34,316 bases of DNA from Acidobacteriota bacterium (GCA_012521815.1 JAAYLR010000042.1:1-34316); one strand, 5' to 3'. Shown: positions 9,901-17,093, counted from the stretch's first letter. Numbers and translations are program-made. Notes: a model not told the origin generated them from the letters alone.

Positions 9901-10511
9901 TCCTCGCCGCCGAGGAGTACACCGAGCAGGAGGAGCGCCAGCGCTTCCTGAGCGCGCAGCGGGCGGACGTGGCGAGCTCGATGGAGAGCCTGCGCCGCAC
10001 GATCCGGGAGATCAACGAGACCTCCGTGACCCGCTTCTCGCAGGCGTTCGCCGAGGTCAACCGGCATTTCGCCGCGACCTTCGTCGAGCTCTTCCGCGGC
10101 GGCGAGGCGGAGATGCGGCTGCTCGACGAGGAGGACCTCCTCGAGAGCGGCATCGAGATCGTCGCCCGCCCTCCGGGCAAGCGCCTCCAGAACCTGATGC
10201 TCCTCTCGGGAGGCGAGAAGGCGCTGACCGCCATCGCGCTCCTCTTCGCCCTCTTCCGCACCAAGCCCTCGCCGCTCTGCATCCTCGACGAGGTGGACGC
10301 CCCGCTCGACGACGTCAACACCCTCCGTTTCGTCGGGATGCTGCGGCAGCTCGCCCGCGAGACGCAGTGCATCGTCGTCACCCACAACAAGCTGACGATG
10401 GAGATCGCCGGCACCCTCTATGGCGTCACCATGGAGGAACGCGGGGTTTCGAAACTGGTCGAGGTGCGTCTCGAAGAGGTCCAGCCGGAGAGCGAAGCCG
10501 CGAGCGCCTGA
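6972..10511 (+). CDS. smc: chromosome segregation protein SMC
   Basis: A 1179-residue condensin ATPase that organises and helps segregate the chromosome, normally with ScpA and ScpB (not in this window). The N-terminal head carries Walker A GPNGCGKS at 32-39. Long Ala/Glu/Arg-rich coiled coils lie at about 160-515 and 670-1000. The hinge is at about 521-665 and contains a Pro-rich loop. The C-terminal head has the signature LSGGE at 1078-1082 and Walker B LCILDEVD at 1102-1109, then the THNKLTME segment. Length is typical of full SMC. The ATG at 6972 is chosen because GAGG lies 5 nt upstream and the protein then begins with the family N-terminus (MLKL..LSGFKSF); the frame is open from farther upstream. 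Confidence 0.97.
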   Translation: MLKLQSLELSGFKSFVDPATVRFAGGVTAIVGPNGCGKSNLTEALTWVLGEQSAKSVRGDTMEDVIFNGTEQRHPLGMAEVTVTFACDPSFERAEEGRLTISRRVFRSGESQYRINGRVVRLRDVKDLFMDTGLGIRAYSVIEQGRIGMILSGKPQERRRLIEEAAGITRYKVRKHQAELKLQEATGNLMRLDDILAEVERNLRVLKRQAAAARRYEERRAELRTRQRELLLGRHAELAGSLAGQRHGLDAAVAAEAASTAEVAREEAALAARREEVERQATALAEEARQQAALVGTIEGRQEFLRGALRTGDDLRARARAGAEQAQRRDGEIANRERRLAELATQRAELADLVARAAAAVADEEQALATARQTAALAERQLESRREELLVSLGGLDTLRSRSHREQIEIEKADLRLRHLGAEQEARERDRSEARAEATAAATRLDALEARAREGELALSRAEGSVAEALALEAAVTERLRGFETDLAARRERQRFLGELAAAEAAGRQELTDRLAAAGVGEAGFLGDHLQSRRRGWERSLDRYLGELVDAVLLPPGADPLAVAEALAATGDNGAIVLQPAAPETPASPPPPADPAILGPLADAVGLPPPIAACLPPAFLVANREAAVELARRHPGIAFLTRDRLWASSGLLRLLGNGAQPGLLARTSELADLEALLARLETERQAAAAELELRLAARSAAAQALGRERDELAAVRQDLAVARARREETSVRVRRSEEALAAVAAEAAELAASRQRIEERCQLLSRELAEATAAHAVREAAFDAAQQEVTAARETRENRRSSGAGQRGQLEVLGERLRSLDFEASRLREEARDLAAQSTGWRQEAAEIENRLAELAAATAAAERELAAAVARQEREGELLQAGQEALDSARAELRRREQELAQLRARREEERSAVEGVRVALVGLEHDLAHLDASYREEFREPLPEIPGEVPPNLPELGAEVERLRSLLEAMGPVNVLAAEEYTEQEERQRFLSAQRADVASSMESLRRTIREINETSVTRFSQAFAEVNRHFAATFVELFRGGEAEMRLLDEEDLLESGIEIVARPPGKRLQNLMLLSGGEKALTAIALLFALFRTKPSPLCILDEVDAPLDDVNTLRFVGMLRQLARETQCIVVTHNKLTMEIAGTLYGVTMEERGVSKLVEVRLEEVQPESEAASA

Positions 10512-10526
10512 ACCGCTCCGGACGGA

Positions 10527-10555
10527 TTGCGCCGCCCGGCCCCCTGCTCTAGAAT
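10527..10555 (+). promoter_or_regulatory. promoter for tRNA-Thr
   Basis: TTGCGC at 10527-10532 and TAGAAT at 10550-10555 are separated by 17 nt. The -10 box matches the consensus at five of six positions. Transcription would start near 10562 and give a 5' leader of about 30 nt before the mature tRNA at 10593. It begins 15 nt after the smc stop, so the tRNA need not depend on smc transcription. Confidence 0.55.
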
Positions 10556-10592
10556 CCCCCCGCTGCCCGGGCGCTCCCCGCGCCCCGCATTC

Positions 10593-10667
10593 GCCGATGT
10601 AGCTCAGAGGCAGAGCAGCCGATTCGTAATCGGCAGGTCGTCGGTTCGACTCCGACCATCGGCTCCA
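10593..10667 (+). tRNA. tRNA-Thr (anticodon CGT)
   Basis: A complete cloverleaf can be drawn. The acceptor stem pairs GCCGATG with CATCGGC, the D arm is GCTC/GAGC, the anticodon stem is GCCGA/TCGGC around the 7-nt loop TTCGTAA, and the T arm is GTCGG/CCGAC with the loop TTCGACT. The anticodon CGT reads ACG, a threonine codon favoured in GC-rich genomes. The discriminator is T and the 3' CCA (10665-10667) is encoded in the DNA. The gene stands alone between smc and the convergent permease operon. Confidence 0.97.
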
Positions 10668-10720
10668 TCCCCTCCTCTCAGCCCCCCGACAGCGTGCCGA
10701 GACGGCGGGCGGCGGTCCGT

Positions 10721-11971
10721 CTATTCGTACCGGAGGGCTTCGATCGGATCCTGGCCGGCCGCCTTGAGCGCCGGCCAGATGCCGAAGAGGAGGCCGACGG
10801 CGGTCGAGACGCCGAAGCCGAGGAGGATCGACCAGAGCGGCGCGGCCGCCTGGAAGTCGAGGGTGAAGCGGACCAGGAAGGCGGCCCCGAGGCCGAAGGC
10901 GATCCCGAGCGCGCCGCCGAAGCCGGTGAGCGTCACCGCCTCCATCAGGAACTGCTGCGCCACGTCGCGCCGGGTGGCACCGAGCGCCTTGCGCAGGCCG
11001 ATCTCGCGGGTACGCTGGGTGACGTTGACGAGCATGATGTTCATCACCCCGACGCCGCCGACGAGGAGGGCGATGCCGGCGATCACGAGCATCGCCGCCG
11101 CCACGCCGCTGGTGATCTGCCGGAACGACTTCAGCTGCCCTACGGTGGTGGTGACCGCGAAGTCGTTCGGCTGCCCCGGCCGCAGGCCGCGCCGGGCCCG
11201 CAGGATCGCCGTCCCCTCCTCGATGAGGGCGTCGTAGACCGCGGTGCTGCGGGGAACGGTGCTGATGTAGAGCACCTCGCCGCTGCGGTACTTCACTTCC
11301 GGGAACTGCTCGTCGAAGGCGCTGATCGGGATCGCGAGGTAGTTGTCGTTGCTGCCGCCGAAGGCCGAGCCCTTCTTCTCGAACACCCCCACCACCCGGT
11401 AGGCGCGGCCGGCGACGAGGACCTCGCGGTCGATCGGATCCTGGAGCGGGAAGAGCGCGTCGACCAGGTCGGTGCCGATGACGCAGACGCGCGCGTGCTT
11501 GCGCACGTCGGCCTCGGAGAGGAACCGGCCGTCGTTCACGTACCGCTCGTTGGCCACCGCGAAGTCGGCGTTCGTGCCCACGACCGTCACGTCGTTCGTC
11601 TCCCGGCTGCCGGCCTTGGCCGCGCCGTTGTAATACCGCTCCGGAGAGACCGCGGCGGCGTGGCGCGAGAACCGTTTGAGCGCCTCGGCGTCGGCGAGCG
11701 TGAGGTTCGGCCGGTTGCGCTCCTCTTCGGGAGGCGGGCCGCCGGTGAAGCGCGGCTCGAACTTCTGGAACTGGATCAGGTTCGTGCCGAACGAGGCGAA
11801 CCCCTCGGCGATCCGCCGGTCGAAGCCGACCACGAAGCTCACCATCATGATGACGGTCGCGACCCCGGCCATGACTCCGATCAGGGTCAGGAAGCTGCGC
11901 AGCTTCTGGGCCCGCATCGCGTTGAAGGCGAAGCGGATGTTCTCCCACCAGCGGGCGGCGAACTGGCTCAT
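10721..11971 (-). CDS. MacB/FtsX-type ABC transporter permease (second of two)
   Basis: A 416-residue inner-membrane permease of the MacB class. A cytoplasmic N-terminus (MRAQKLRSFLTLIG) leads into the first transmembrane helix at about 24-46. A large periplasmic MacB_PCD domain follows (about 50-280), then three transmembrane helices with the FtsX-family segment GVMNIMLVNVTQRTREIGLRKALGA between them, and the C-terminus ends DPIEALRYE. The N-terminal ATPase domain of true MacB is absent, so a separate ATPase is needed. It starts within the stop codon of the first permease (ATGA). It is probably part of a tripartite efflux or lipid/lipoprotein export system; the substrate is unknown. Confidence 0.9.
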   Translation of the reverse strand: MSQFAARWWENIRFAFNAMRAQKLRSFLTLIGVMAGVATVIMMVSFVVGFDRRIAEGFASFGTNLIQFQKFEPRFTGGPPPEEERNRPNLTLADAEALKRFSRHAAAVSPERYYNGAAKAGSRETNDVTVVGTNADFAVANERYVNDGRFLSEADVRKHARVCVIGTDLVDALFPLQDPIDREVLVAGRAYRVVGVFEKKGSAFGGSNDNYLAIPISAFDEQFPEVKYRSGEVLYISTVPRSTAVYDALIEEGTAILRARRGLRPGQPNDFAVTTTVGQLKSFRQITSGVAAAMLVIAGIALLVGGVGVMNIMLVNVTQRTREIGLRKALGATRRDVAQQFLMEAVTLTGFGGALGIAFGLGAAFLVRFTLDFQAAAPLWSILLGFGVSTAVGLLFGIWPALKAAGQDPIEALRYE

Positions 11972-13191
11972 GTCTCGTCTCTCAGGGCGTCGACGACCAC
12001 GAGCCCCGCGGCCCGGCGCGCCGGGAAATAGCCCGCGAGCATCCCCACGATCACCGCGAGCACGAGACCGGCTGAAAGCAATGCCGGAGTGAGACGGGCC
12101 GGAAAGTTCAACGCTCCCTTCACGGCGACCGCCGCGATCGCCCCGAGAGCGATGCCGATGAGCCCGCCGACGCCGGCGAGCATCGCCGCCTCGAGCAGGA
12201 ACTGCCGGCGGATGTCGCGCTGCCGGGCGCCGAGCGCCCGCCGCAGCCCGATCTCCCGGGTGCGCTCGGCGACGCCGACCAGCATGATGTTCATGATCAC
12301 GATGCCGCCCACCCCGAGCGAGACCGAGGAGATCAGGAGCGTGAGCAGGAAGGTGGCGGTCGAGATCTGGCGCCAGAGATCCTGGAGGCTGTCGGCGGTC
12401 ACGATCCCGAACGGATCGGGGGCGCGGAAGTCGGTGTGCCGGCGGGCCCGCAGCACCGCGCGGACCTCGTCCATCGCCGTGGGGAGGCCGGGGACCCCGC
12501 CCCGGGCCTTGACGAGGAGGGAGAGCGAGCGCCGGGCCCCCCAGCTCTTGCGGAAGGTGGTGATCGGGACCCAGACGACGTTGTCCTGGCTCTGCCCGAG
12601 GGTCTTGCCCCGCTCGGCAAGGACCCCGATGATCCGGAAGCGGTGATCGCCGACCAGCAGATCGCGGCCGATCGGATCGACGCCGGGGAAGAGCTCGTCG
12701 CGGACGTCCCAGCCGATCACCGCTACCCGGGCGGCGGCGGCGTTCTCGGCTTCGGTGGAGAGCCGGCCGCCATCGAGATCGAAATCCCAGACCGAGCCGA
12801 TGTTGGGGGTTCCCCCCTGGACCTGGACGCCGGCGAGCCGTTTCCCCTGAGAGCGCACCGTCGTCCGCGTCTCGAGCGTCGCGGCGACGGTCGTCGCCCG
12901 GGTGAGCCGCTCCTCGAGCAGCTCGTAGTCGCGGATGTCGAGGTTCGGCCGTTTGAGCGCCTCGAAGAACTCCTCACGGCTCTTGATGATCCCGAACTTC
13001 GTGACGACGAAGACGTCCGGCGAGAGGAGGATGATCTTCTCCTGCACGTACCGGTCGAGGCCGTTGATCACCGCCGCCACGCCGACGATCGCCGTGACGC
13101 CGATGATCACCCCGAGCAGCGTCAGGAAGCTGCGCAGCTTGTGCACCCGGATCGAGGCCAGGGCTACGCGCGCCAGCTCGCCGAATCCCAT
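11968..13191 (-). CDS. MacB/FtsX-type ABC transporter permease (first of two)
   Basis: A 407-residue permease with the same architecture as its downstream neighbour: helix 1 at about 21-43, a periplasmic MacB_PCD domain to about 275, then three C-terminal helices with the segment MNIMLVGVAERTREIGLRRALGA. The two permeases are clearly related but well diverged, so they probably form a heterodimer. No ATPase domain is present. The ATG lies 1 nt after the adaptor stop, and its own stop overlaps the next permease start. Confidence 0.9.
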   Translation of the reverse strand: MGFGELARVALASIRVHKLRSFLTLLGVIIGVTAIVGVAAVINGLDRYVQEKIILLSPDVFVVTKFGIIKSREEFFEALKRPNLDIRDYELLEERLTRATTVAATLETRTTVRSQGKRLAGVQVQGGTPNIGSVWDFDLDGGRLSTEAENAAAARVAVIGWDVRDELFPGVDPIGRDLLVGDHRFRIIGVLAERGKTLGQSQDNVVWVPITTFRKSWGARRSLSLLVKARGGVPGLPTAMDEVRAVLRARRHTDFRAPDPFGIVTADSLQDLWRQISTATFLLTLLISSVSLGVGGIVIMNIMLVGVAERTREIGLRRALGARQRDIRRQFLLEAAMLAGVGGLIGIALGAIAAVAVKGALNFPARLTPALLSAGLVLAVIVGMLAGYFPARRAAGLVVVDALRDET

Positions 13192-13192
13192 C

Positions 13193-14443
13193 TCACCCTC
13201 GCGCCGGCGCCTTCTCGTTCTCGTCCTTCACCGGCTTCTCCTCGCGCACCGGATCCCCTTCCTTCAGGCTCCGCAGCGCCCGGAACGGGCCGGTGACGAT
13301 CCGCTCGCCGCCCGTGAGCCCCTCGAGCACCTCGAGGTTCATCTCGCCGAGGATGCCGGTCTTGACCGGCTGGAAGCGCACCGTCCCGCGCTCCTTCGTC
13401 CCCTCCACCAGCCAGACGCCCTCTTCGTCGCGGTCCGCGCCATGGACAGGGGCCTCCCCTTCGGGCCGCTCCTTCTCCCGCAGCACGAGCGCCTGGATCG
13501 GGATCGTCAGCGCCTGCGGCCGGAAATCGGTGCGGATGTCGGCCTGCACCGACAGCCCGGGGCGGATCCCTTCGGGCGGATCCTCGATCCGGACCTTCAC
13601 CTTGAACTTGATCGCGTCGGCCTGGGCCGCGGAGGCGAGGAGCGGCGAGCTGCCGACCTCGGTGACCGTTCCCCGGAACGTCTTGTTCGGATAGGCGTCG
13701 ATCCGCACGTCCGCCTCCTGGCCGACGGCGACCGACGGGATCGAGGTCTCGTCGACCTCCATCTCCGACTCGACGACCGACATGTCGGAGATCGTCAGCA
13801 GCACGGTGCCGGGGCTGTTCTGCACCCCGATCACCGCCACCTCCCCCTCCTCCACCCGGCGGGCGGTGACGATCCCGTCCATCGGCGAGCGCACGGTGGT
13901 CTTGGCGAGCGTGTCCTCGGCCCCTTCGAGCGTGGCGCGCGCCTGCTCGACCCGCCGCTCGGCGGCGAGCACCGTCGCCTCGGCGGTGGCGGCCATCGTC
14001 CGGGTCCGGTCGACCTCGGCCTGCGGCACGATCCCGGCGGCGAAGTTCCGCTCCGCCCGCTCCGCGTCAAGGCGGGCCTGCTCGCGCTGGTGGCGCGCCG
14101 AGTCGAGATCCTTGCGCAGCGCCTCCATCGAGAAGGCGCTCGACCGCGCCGCCGCCCGCGGATTCGTGGCGTCGATCTGGAGGAGGAACTGCCCCTTGGT
14201 CACCTCGTCCCCCTCGCGCACCGCGAGCTGGACGATCTGTCCGGGGATGGTCGCGGAGATGTCGACCTTCCGCTGCGCCTGCACCTTGCCGTTGGCGGTC
14301 ACCCGGGCCTGGAGATCCTCCCGTCCGACCTCGGCCAGCTGCACCGGCGTCGCCTTCGGCTGGCGCTGGGCGAAGATGCTGCCGCCCACGATCGCCGCCA
14401 GCCCCACCACTCCCAACGTGATCCAGAGTCCCTTCCGCTGCAT
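13193..14443 (-). CDS. efflux periplasmic adaptor subunit (MacA/HlyD-like)
   Basis: A 416-residue membrane fusion protein bridging inner-membrane permeases to an outer-membrane channel. One signal-anchor helix (about 7-26) is followed by a barrel-sandwich/lipoyl half, a coiled-coil hairpin (about 100-190, rich in Ala/Glu/Arg), the second lipoyl half (TTVRSPMDGIVTAR) and beta-barrel domains. The tail is charged and Lys/Glu-rich. The ATG at 14443 is preferred because AAAGGA lies 5 nt upstream on the minus strand and the protein then starts MQRKGLW; an open frame continues 57 nt upstream without a better site. It is the first gene of the operon with two permeases. No outer-membrane TolC-like gene is in the window. 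Confidence 0.9.
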   Translation of the reverse strand: MQRKGLWITLGVVGLAAIVGGSIFAQRQPKATPVQLAEVGREDLQARVTANGKVQAQRKVDISATIPGQIVQLAVREGDEVTKGQFLLQIDATNPRAAARSSAFSMEALRKDLDSARHQREQARLDAERAERNFAAGIVPQAEVDRTRTMAATAEATVLAAERRVEQARATLEGAEDTLAKTTVRSPMDGIVTARRVEEGEVAVIGVQNSPGTVLLTISDMSVVESEMEVDETSIPSVAVGQEADVRIDAYPNKTFRGTVTEVGSSPLLASAAQADAIKFKVKVRIEDPPEGIRPGLSVQADIRTDFRPQALTIPIQALVLREKERPEGEAPVHGADRDEEGVWLVEGTKERGTVRFQPVKTGILGEMNLEVLEGLTGGERIVTGPFRALRSLKEGDPVREEKPVKDENEKAPARG

Positions 14444-14567
14444 GGCGTTCCTTTCGCTGCGGGGCCGAGGCCCTTCCGAGATACGACCGCGCCAGGGCAA
14501 GGTTTCGCGGCGCCCCCGGCGAGCGAGCCGAGCCTAGCCGAGATCGCCCGGCACCGGCGGCCGGGGA

Positions 14568-14596
14568 TGTCATAATCCGGCGCCACGAAGGGGAGG
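14568..14596 (+). promoter_or_regulatory. extended -10 promoter and Shine-Dalgarno site of the PFK gene
   Basis: TG-T-CATAAT at 14568-14576 fits an extended -10 element; no good -35 box is seen, as is common for that class. A strong GGAGG at 14592-14596 lies 5 nt before the GTG at 14602 and decides that start over the GTG at 14596, which overlaps the site, and the ATG at 14626. Confidence 0.5.
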
Positions 14597-14601
14597 TGCA
14601 C

Positions 14602-15720
14602 GTGGCAGGGAACGATCGGTACGGGATGAAGATCGCGATCAACACCGGCGGCGGCGACGCCCCCGGGCTCAACGCGGTGATCCGCGCCGCTACCCTCACC
14701 GCCCTGCGTCGTGACTGGCGCTGCTACGGGATCCGTGACGGCTACAACGGCCTGCTCCTGCCCGAGGAGTACGTCGGCGGCGGCCTCGTTCCGCTCACCG
14801 CCGAATCGGTCGCGGGGATCACCGCCCTCGGCGGCACGATCCTCGGCACCACGAACCGCGGCAACCCGCTCCGCTTCCCCGTCCGCCGGCCCGACGGCAG
14901 CTGGGAGGAGGTCGACCGGAGCGACGAGCTCGTCCGCCTCTTCGCGCTCCACGGCATCGAGGCCCTGATCGCCGTCGGCGGCGACGGCTCGCTCGAGATC
15001 GCCAACGTCCTCGCCGAGAAGGGGCTGCGGGTGGTCGGCGTGCCGAAGACGATCGACAACGACCTCGACCGCACGGTGGCGACCTTCGGCTTCGAGACCG
15101 CGGTCGAGTTCGCCACCGAGGCGATCGACCGCCTCCACTCCACCGCCGCCGCCCACGGCCGGGTCATGGTGGTCGAGGTGATGGGCCGATATGCGGGCTG
15201 GATCGCGCTGAGCGCGGGGATCGCCGGCTCGGCCGACGCGATCCTGATCCCCGAGATCCCCTACGACCTCGAGCGGGTGGTGACGAAGATCCGCGAGGTC
15301 GAGGCGCACGGCAAGCGATACGCGCTCGTGGTGGTGGCCGAAGGGGCGCGGCCGGTGGGCGGCGATCTCGCCCGCCGTGCCGCGGCGCAGCCGGGACAGG
15401 CCGAGCGGCTCGGCGGCGCCGGCGAGCGGGTGGCGGCGGAGATCGCCGAACGCACCGGCCGCGAGGTCCGGACGGTGGTGCTCGGACACCTCCAGCGCGG
15501 CGGCACCCCGACGCCCTACGACCGGCTCCTCGCCCTGCGCTTCGGTGCCGCGGCGGTGCGGGCGCTCGATCAGGGGGAGAGCGGGGTCATGGTGGCGCTC
15601 GATCCGCCAACCGTCCACCACGTCCCGCTCGTGGAGGCGACCCGGCGGATGAAGACGGTGCCGCTCGACGCGGACACCGTCCTCACCGCCCGCGATCTCG
15701 GGATCTCCTTCGGGGACTGA
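14602..15720 (+). CDS. pfkA: 6-phosphofructokinase, group III type
   Basis: A 372-residue enzyme phosphorylating fructose 6-phosphate to the 1,6-bisphosphate in glycolysis. Family motifs are present: GGGDAPGLNAVIR at 16-28, GGDGS at 126-130, PKTIDND at 148-154 and the MGRYAGW segment. The phosphoryl-donor positions read Gly129 (equivalent to E. coli 104) and Lys149 (equivalent to 124), with the same spacing of 20. Within the family Asp plus Lys marks pyrophosphate enzymes, while Gly plus Lys is found in actinobacterial-type group III enzymes that use ATP. ATP use is therefore predicted. The GTG start is set by GGAGG 5 nt upstream. Confidence 0.9.
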   Translation: MAGNDRYGMKIAINTGGGDAPGLNAVIRAATLTALRRDWRCYGIRDGYNGLLLPEEYVGGGLVPLTAESVAGITALGGTILGTTNRGNPLRFPVRRPDGSWEEVDRSDELVRLFALHGIEALIAVGGDGSLEIANVLAEKGLRVVGVPKTIDNDLDRTVATFGFETAVEFATEAIDRLHSTAAAHGRVMVVEVMGRYAGWIALSAGIAGSADAILIPEIPYDLERVVTKIREVEAHGKRYALVVVAEGARPVGGDLARRAAAQPGQAERLGGAGERVAAEIAERTGREVRTVVLGHLQRGGTPTPYDRLLALRFGAAAVRALDQGESGVMVALDPPTVHHVPLVEATRRMKTVPLDADTVLTARDLGISFGD

Positions 15721-15738
15721 CGCCCCCGCGAACCGCCC

Positions 15739-16392
15739 CTACTTCAGGGCGGCGAGCCGCTGCACGAGCTCGGCGTGCAGCGCCGTGATCGCCTCGATCT
15801 CCTTCTTGTTCAGGCGCAGCTTGTCCGGGCAGTCCTTGCACAGCACCCGGTTCTGATCCCACTCCTGCACGAGCGAGATCGCCTCGCCGACCTGCTCGCC
15901 CACCGCCTCGCGCTGGGTGCGCAGGGCGGTCACCTCGGCGATCAGATCCTCGCGGGCTCCGCTGACGTCGCTCGCGACGGTGGCGAGCGTGTCCTGCTGC
16001 TTTTCGAGCGCCGCGGCCATCCGCGCGTTCTCGGTGGCGAGGGCGCCGAAGCCGGCCTCGAGCTGCCGCACGAGCTTGTTGAGCTGCGCCTCGACCTCGG
16101 CCCGCACCTGCGCGGGCAGCTTCTCCTCGACCTGGAGCTTCCACTCCTTGACCCCGGCGATCACGTCCTGGGTGCGCGCGTGCTCGCCGCCGAACGCCTT
16201 CATCGCCTCCTGCCACTGGGTGTTGCAGGCGGCGAGGTCGGCCTCCTTCTGGGTCAGCGTGGCGCGGACCGAGGCGAGCTCCTGCTGCGCCGCCGCGAGG
16301 TCGGCGGCGAGCGCGTCGTATTCACTCTTCTTCACGCAGGCGGTACTGAACAGCAGCAGCGTGGCCAGGCAGACGAGCACGAAACGGTTCAT
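15739..16392 (-). CDS. coiled-coil lipoprotein of unknown function
   Basis: A 217-residue exported protein not assignable to a named family. The N-terminus has a basic residue, a hydrophobic run (VLVCLATLLLFS) and Cys19 in S-T-A-C, which fits a lipoprotein signal except for Ser at the -3 position. The rest is mostly long helix rich in Ala, Glu, Gln and Leu and likely coiled coil (about 22-170). A CxxC pair (C-K-D-C) lies near the C-terminus, with another Cys about 40 residues from the start. The ATG is chosen because AAAGGAG lies 6 nt upstream. The gene is convergent with PFK and has its own promoter with dyad symmetry. Confidence 0.7.
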   Translation of the reverse strand: MNRFVLVCLATLLLFSTACVKKSEYDALAADLAAAQQELASVRATLTQKEADLAACNTQWQEAMKAFGGEHARTQDVIAGVKEWKLQVEEKLPAQVRAEVEAQLNKLVRQLEAGFGALATENARMAAALEKQQDTLATVASDVSGAREDLIAEVTALRTQREAVGEQVGEAISLVQEWDQNRVLCKDCPDKLRLNKKEIEAITALHAELVQRLAALK

Positions 16393-16414
16393 GGAACGCT
16401 CCTTTCTGGGCCGT

Positions 16415-16432
16415 GCCTGCCGGACGGCAGGC
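16415..16432. promoter_or_regulatory. 8-bp inverted repeat in the lipoprotein gene leader
   Basis: GCCTGCCG and CGGCAGGC are separated by 2 nt. The dyad lies in the predicted 5' leader of the lipoprotein gene, 22 nt upstream of its ATG and close to the Shine-Dalgarno site. It could be an operator or an RNA hairpin influencing translation. Confidence 0.4.
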
Positions 16433-16452
16433 GCGGTGGGAGGGTGGTGTCT

Positions 16453-16481
16453 GGGCCGGGAAAGTATAGCCAACCCGGCCC
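16453..16481 (-). promoter_or_regulatory. lipoprotein promoter framed by an 8-bp inverted repeat
   Basis: On the minus strand TATACT (16468-16463) matches the -10 consensus at five of six positions. It sits between perfect 8-bp arms, GGGCCGGG (16453-16460) and CCCGGCCC (16474-16481). A repressor bound to the arms would cover the -10 box. No recognisable -35 hexamer is present, so activation by another factor is possible. The predicted leader to the ATG at 16392 is about 60 nt. Confidence 0.45.
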
Positions 16482-16558
16482 GACGGCCGGGACGACTCCC
16501 TCGCGAAGCGAGGTGACGAAGCCGCGCCGGGCGCTCCCCCCTCGCCGTGGCGCTGCGC

Positions 16559-16564
16559 TAGGCT
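16559..16564 (+). promoter_or_regulatory. TANNNT -10 box 7 nt before a GTG start
   Basis: TAGGCT is followed by 7 nt and then the GTG of the small membrane protein gene. This matches the spacing of leaderless genes in GC-rich bacteria. No Shine-Dalgarno sequence is present in the intervening bases and no -35 box is obvious. Confidence 0.35.
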
Positions 16565-16571
16565 CGGCTCC

Positions 16572-17018
16572 GTGTCGGGGAGCGAACGCAGCGAACGGCT
16601 GGCCATCTGGGCGGCGATCGCGCTCGGCCTGCTCGGCTTCGCCGGCAGCCTCGGGCGGCCGGTGCTGCCCCCGCTCCCGGCGGCCTGGGGCTGGCCGCTG
16701 CAGGCGCTCGTCGTCCTCCTCGGCTGGCTCGCCGCCCGGCTCGCCCGGCGGCGGATCCGCGAGATCGAGCAAGCCCGCTGGGCCGCGGTCGAGGATCCTC
16801 TGCGCACCGGCCCCGAGCGGGAGTGGGCGCACAAGGAGGCCGAGCGGGCCCGGCGGGCCTGCAACTTCGCCTTCCTGCTCGCCCCGCTGATGCTCGGCTA
16901 CTTCCTCGCCCACCAGTTCGGCGATAACGCCACCGCCGCCGTCCGCGCGCTCGCCGGCACCCCGCTGCTCGGCTACGTCGCCGGCCTGTTCTGGGGGCGC
17001 GAAACCGCACCTTTCTGA
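16572..17018 (+). CDS. small membrane protein, function unknown
   Basis: A 148-residue protein starting with GTG. Hydrophobic segments lie at about 11-27, 44-60, 97-113 and 126-142, so four membrane spans are likely. The loop between spans two and three (about 61-95) is highly charged with many Arg and Glu and is probably cytoplasmic. No family motif is recognised. The gene is divergent from the lipoprotein and followed by a hairpin that begins inside its last codons, so it appears monocistronic. Start choice rests on the absence of a better codon and on the upstream TANNNT box. Confidence 0.6.
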   Translation: MSGSERSERLAIWAAIALGLLGFAGSLGRPVLPPLPAAWGWPLQALVVLLGWLAARLARRRIREIEQARWAAVEDPLRTGPEREWAHKEAERARRACNFAFLLAPLMLGYFLAHQFGDNATAAVRALAGTPLLGYVAGLFWGRETAPF

Positions 17019-17030
17019 GGTTCGCGCCCC
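16994..17030 (+). terminator. hairpin at the end of the small membrane protein gene
   Basis: GGGGCGCGAAACC (16994-17006) pairs with GGTTCGCGCCCC (17019-17030), apart from one bulged A, around a 12-nt loop containing the stop codon. The stem is long and GC-rich. No T-tract follows, so it is either a terminator working without a U tail or a processing or stability element. A second small dyad, GCCGCA-T-TGCGGC, follows at 17035-17047. Confidence 0.5.
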
Positions 17031-17063
17031 GATTGCCGCATTGCGGCGTTCCGATGCCGCAGT

Positions 17064-17093
17064 TTGACGTCCCCCCGCCGGGCATGCGATCCT
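17064..17093 (+). promoter_or_regulatory. promoter of the aldehyde dehydrogenase operon
   Basis: TTGACG (17064-17069) and GATCCT (17088-17093) are 18 nt apart. The -10 box ends 7 nt before the ATG, so the transcript would begin at or just before the start codon. The intervening GAAGGGC contains AAGG but would largely be excluded from the mRNA. The spacing resembles the pyr promoter (TTGACA, 18 nt, TATCCT). Confidence 0.5.

Noticed and set aside
6638-10552. A 1304-codon plus-strand frame overlapping smc
   Set aside because: It is a frame-shifted shadow of smc, extremely rich in Arg, Gly, Ala and Pro, without family features.
10593-10667. tRNA-Thr as an integration site for a mobile element
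   Set aside because: No integrase, no repeat of the tRNA 3' end and no change of base composition is seen on either side.
6240-11948. A 1902-codon open frame on the minus strand opposite smc
   Set aside because: It is the complement shadow of smc and runs through the tRNA and permease genes in another frame. The GC-rich codon bias removes stops, and no domain or start signal is found.
14596-14626. Other starts for phosphofructokinase (GTG 14596, ATG 14626)
   Set aside because: The first lies on the Shine-Dalgarno sequence itself, and the second has only a weak site; GTG 14602 is 5 nt after GGAGG.
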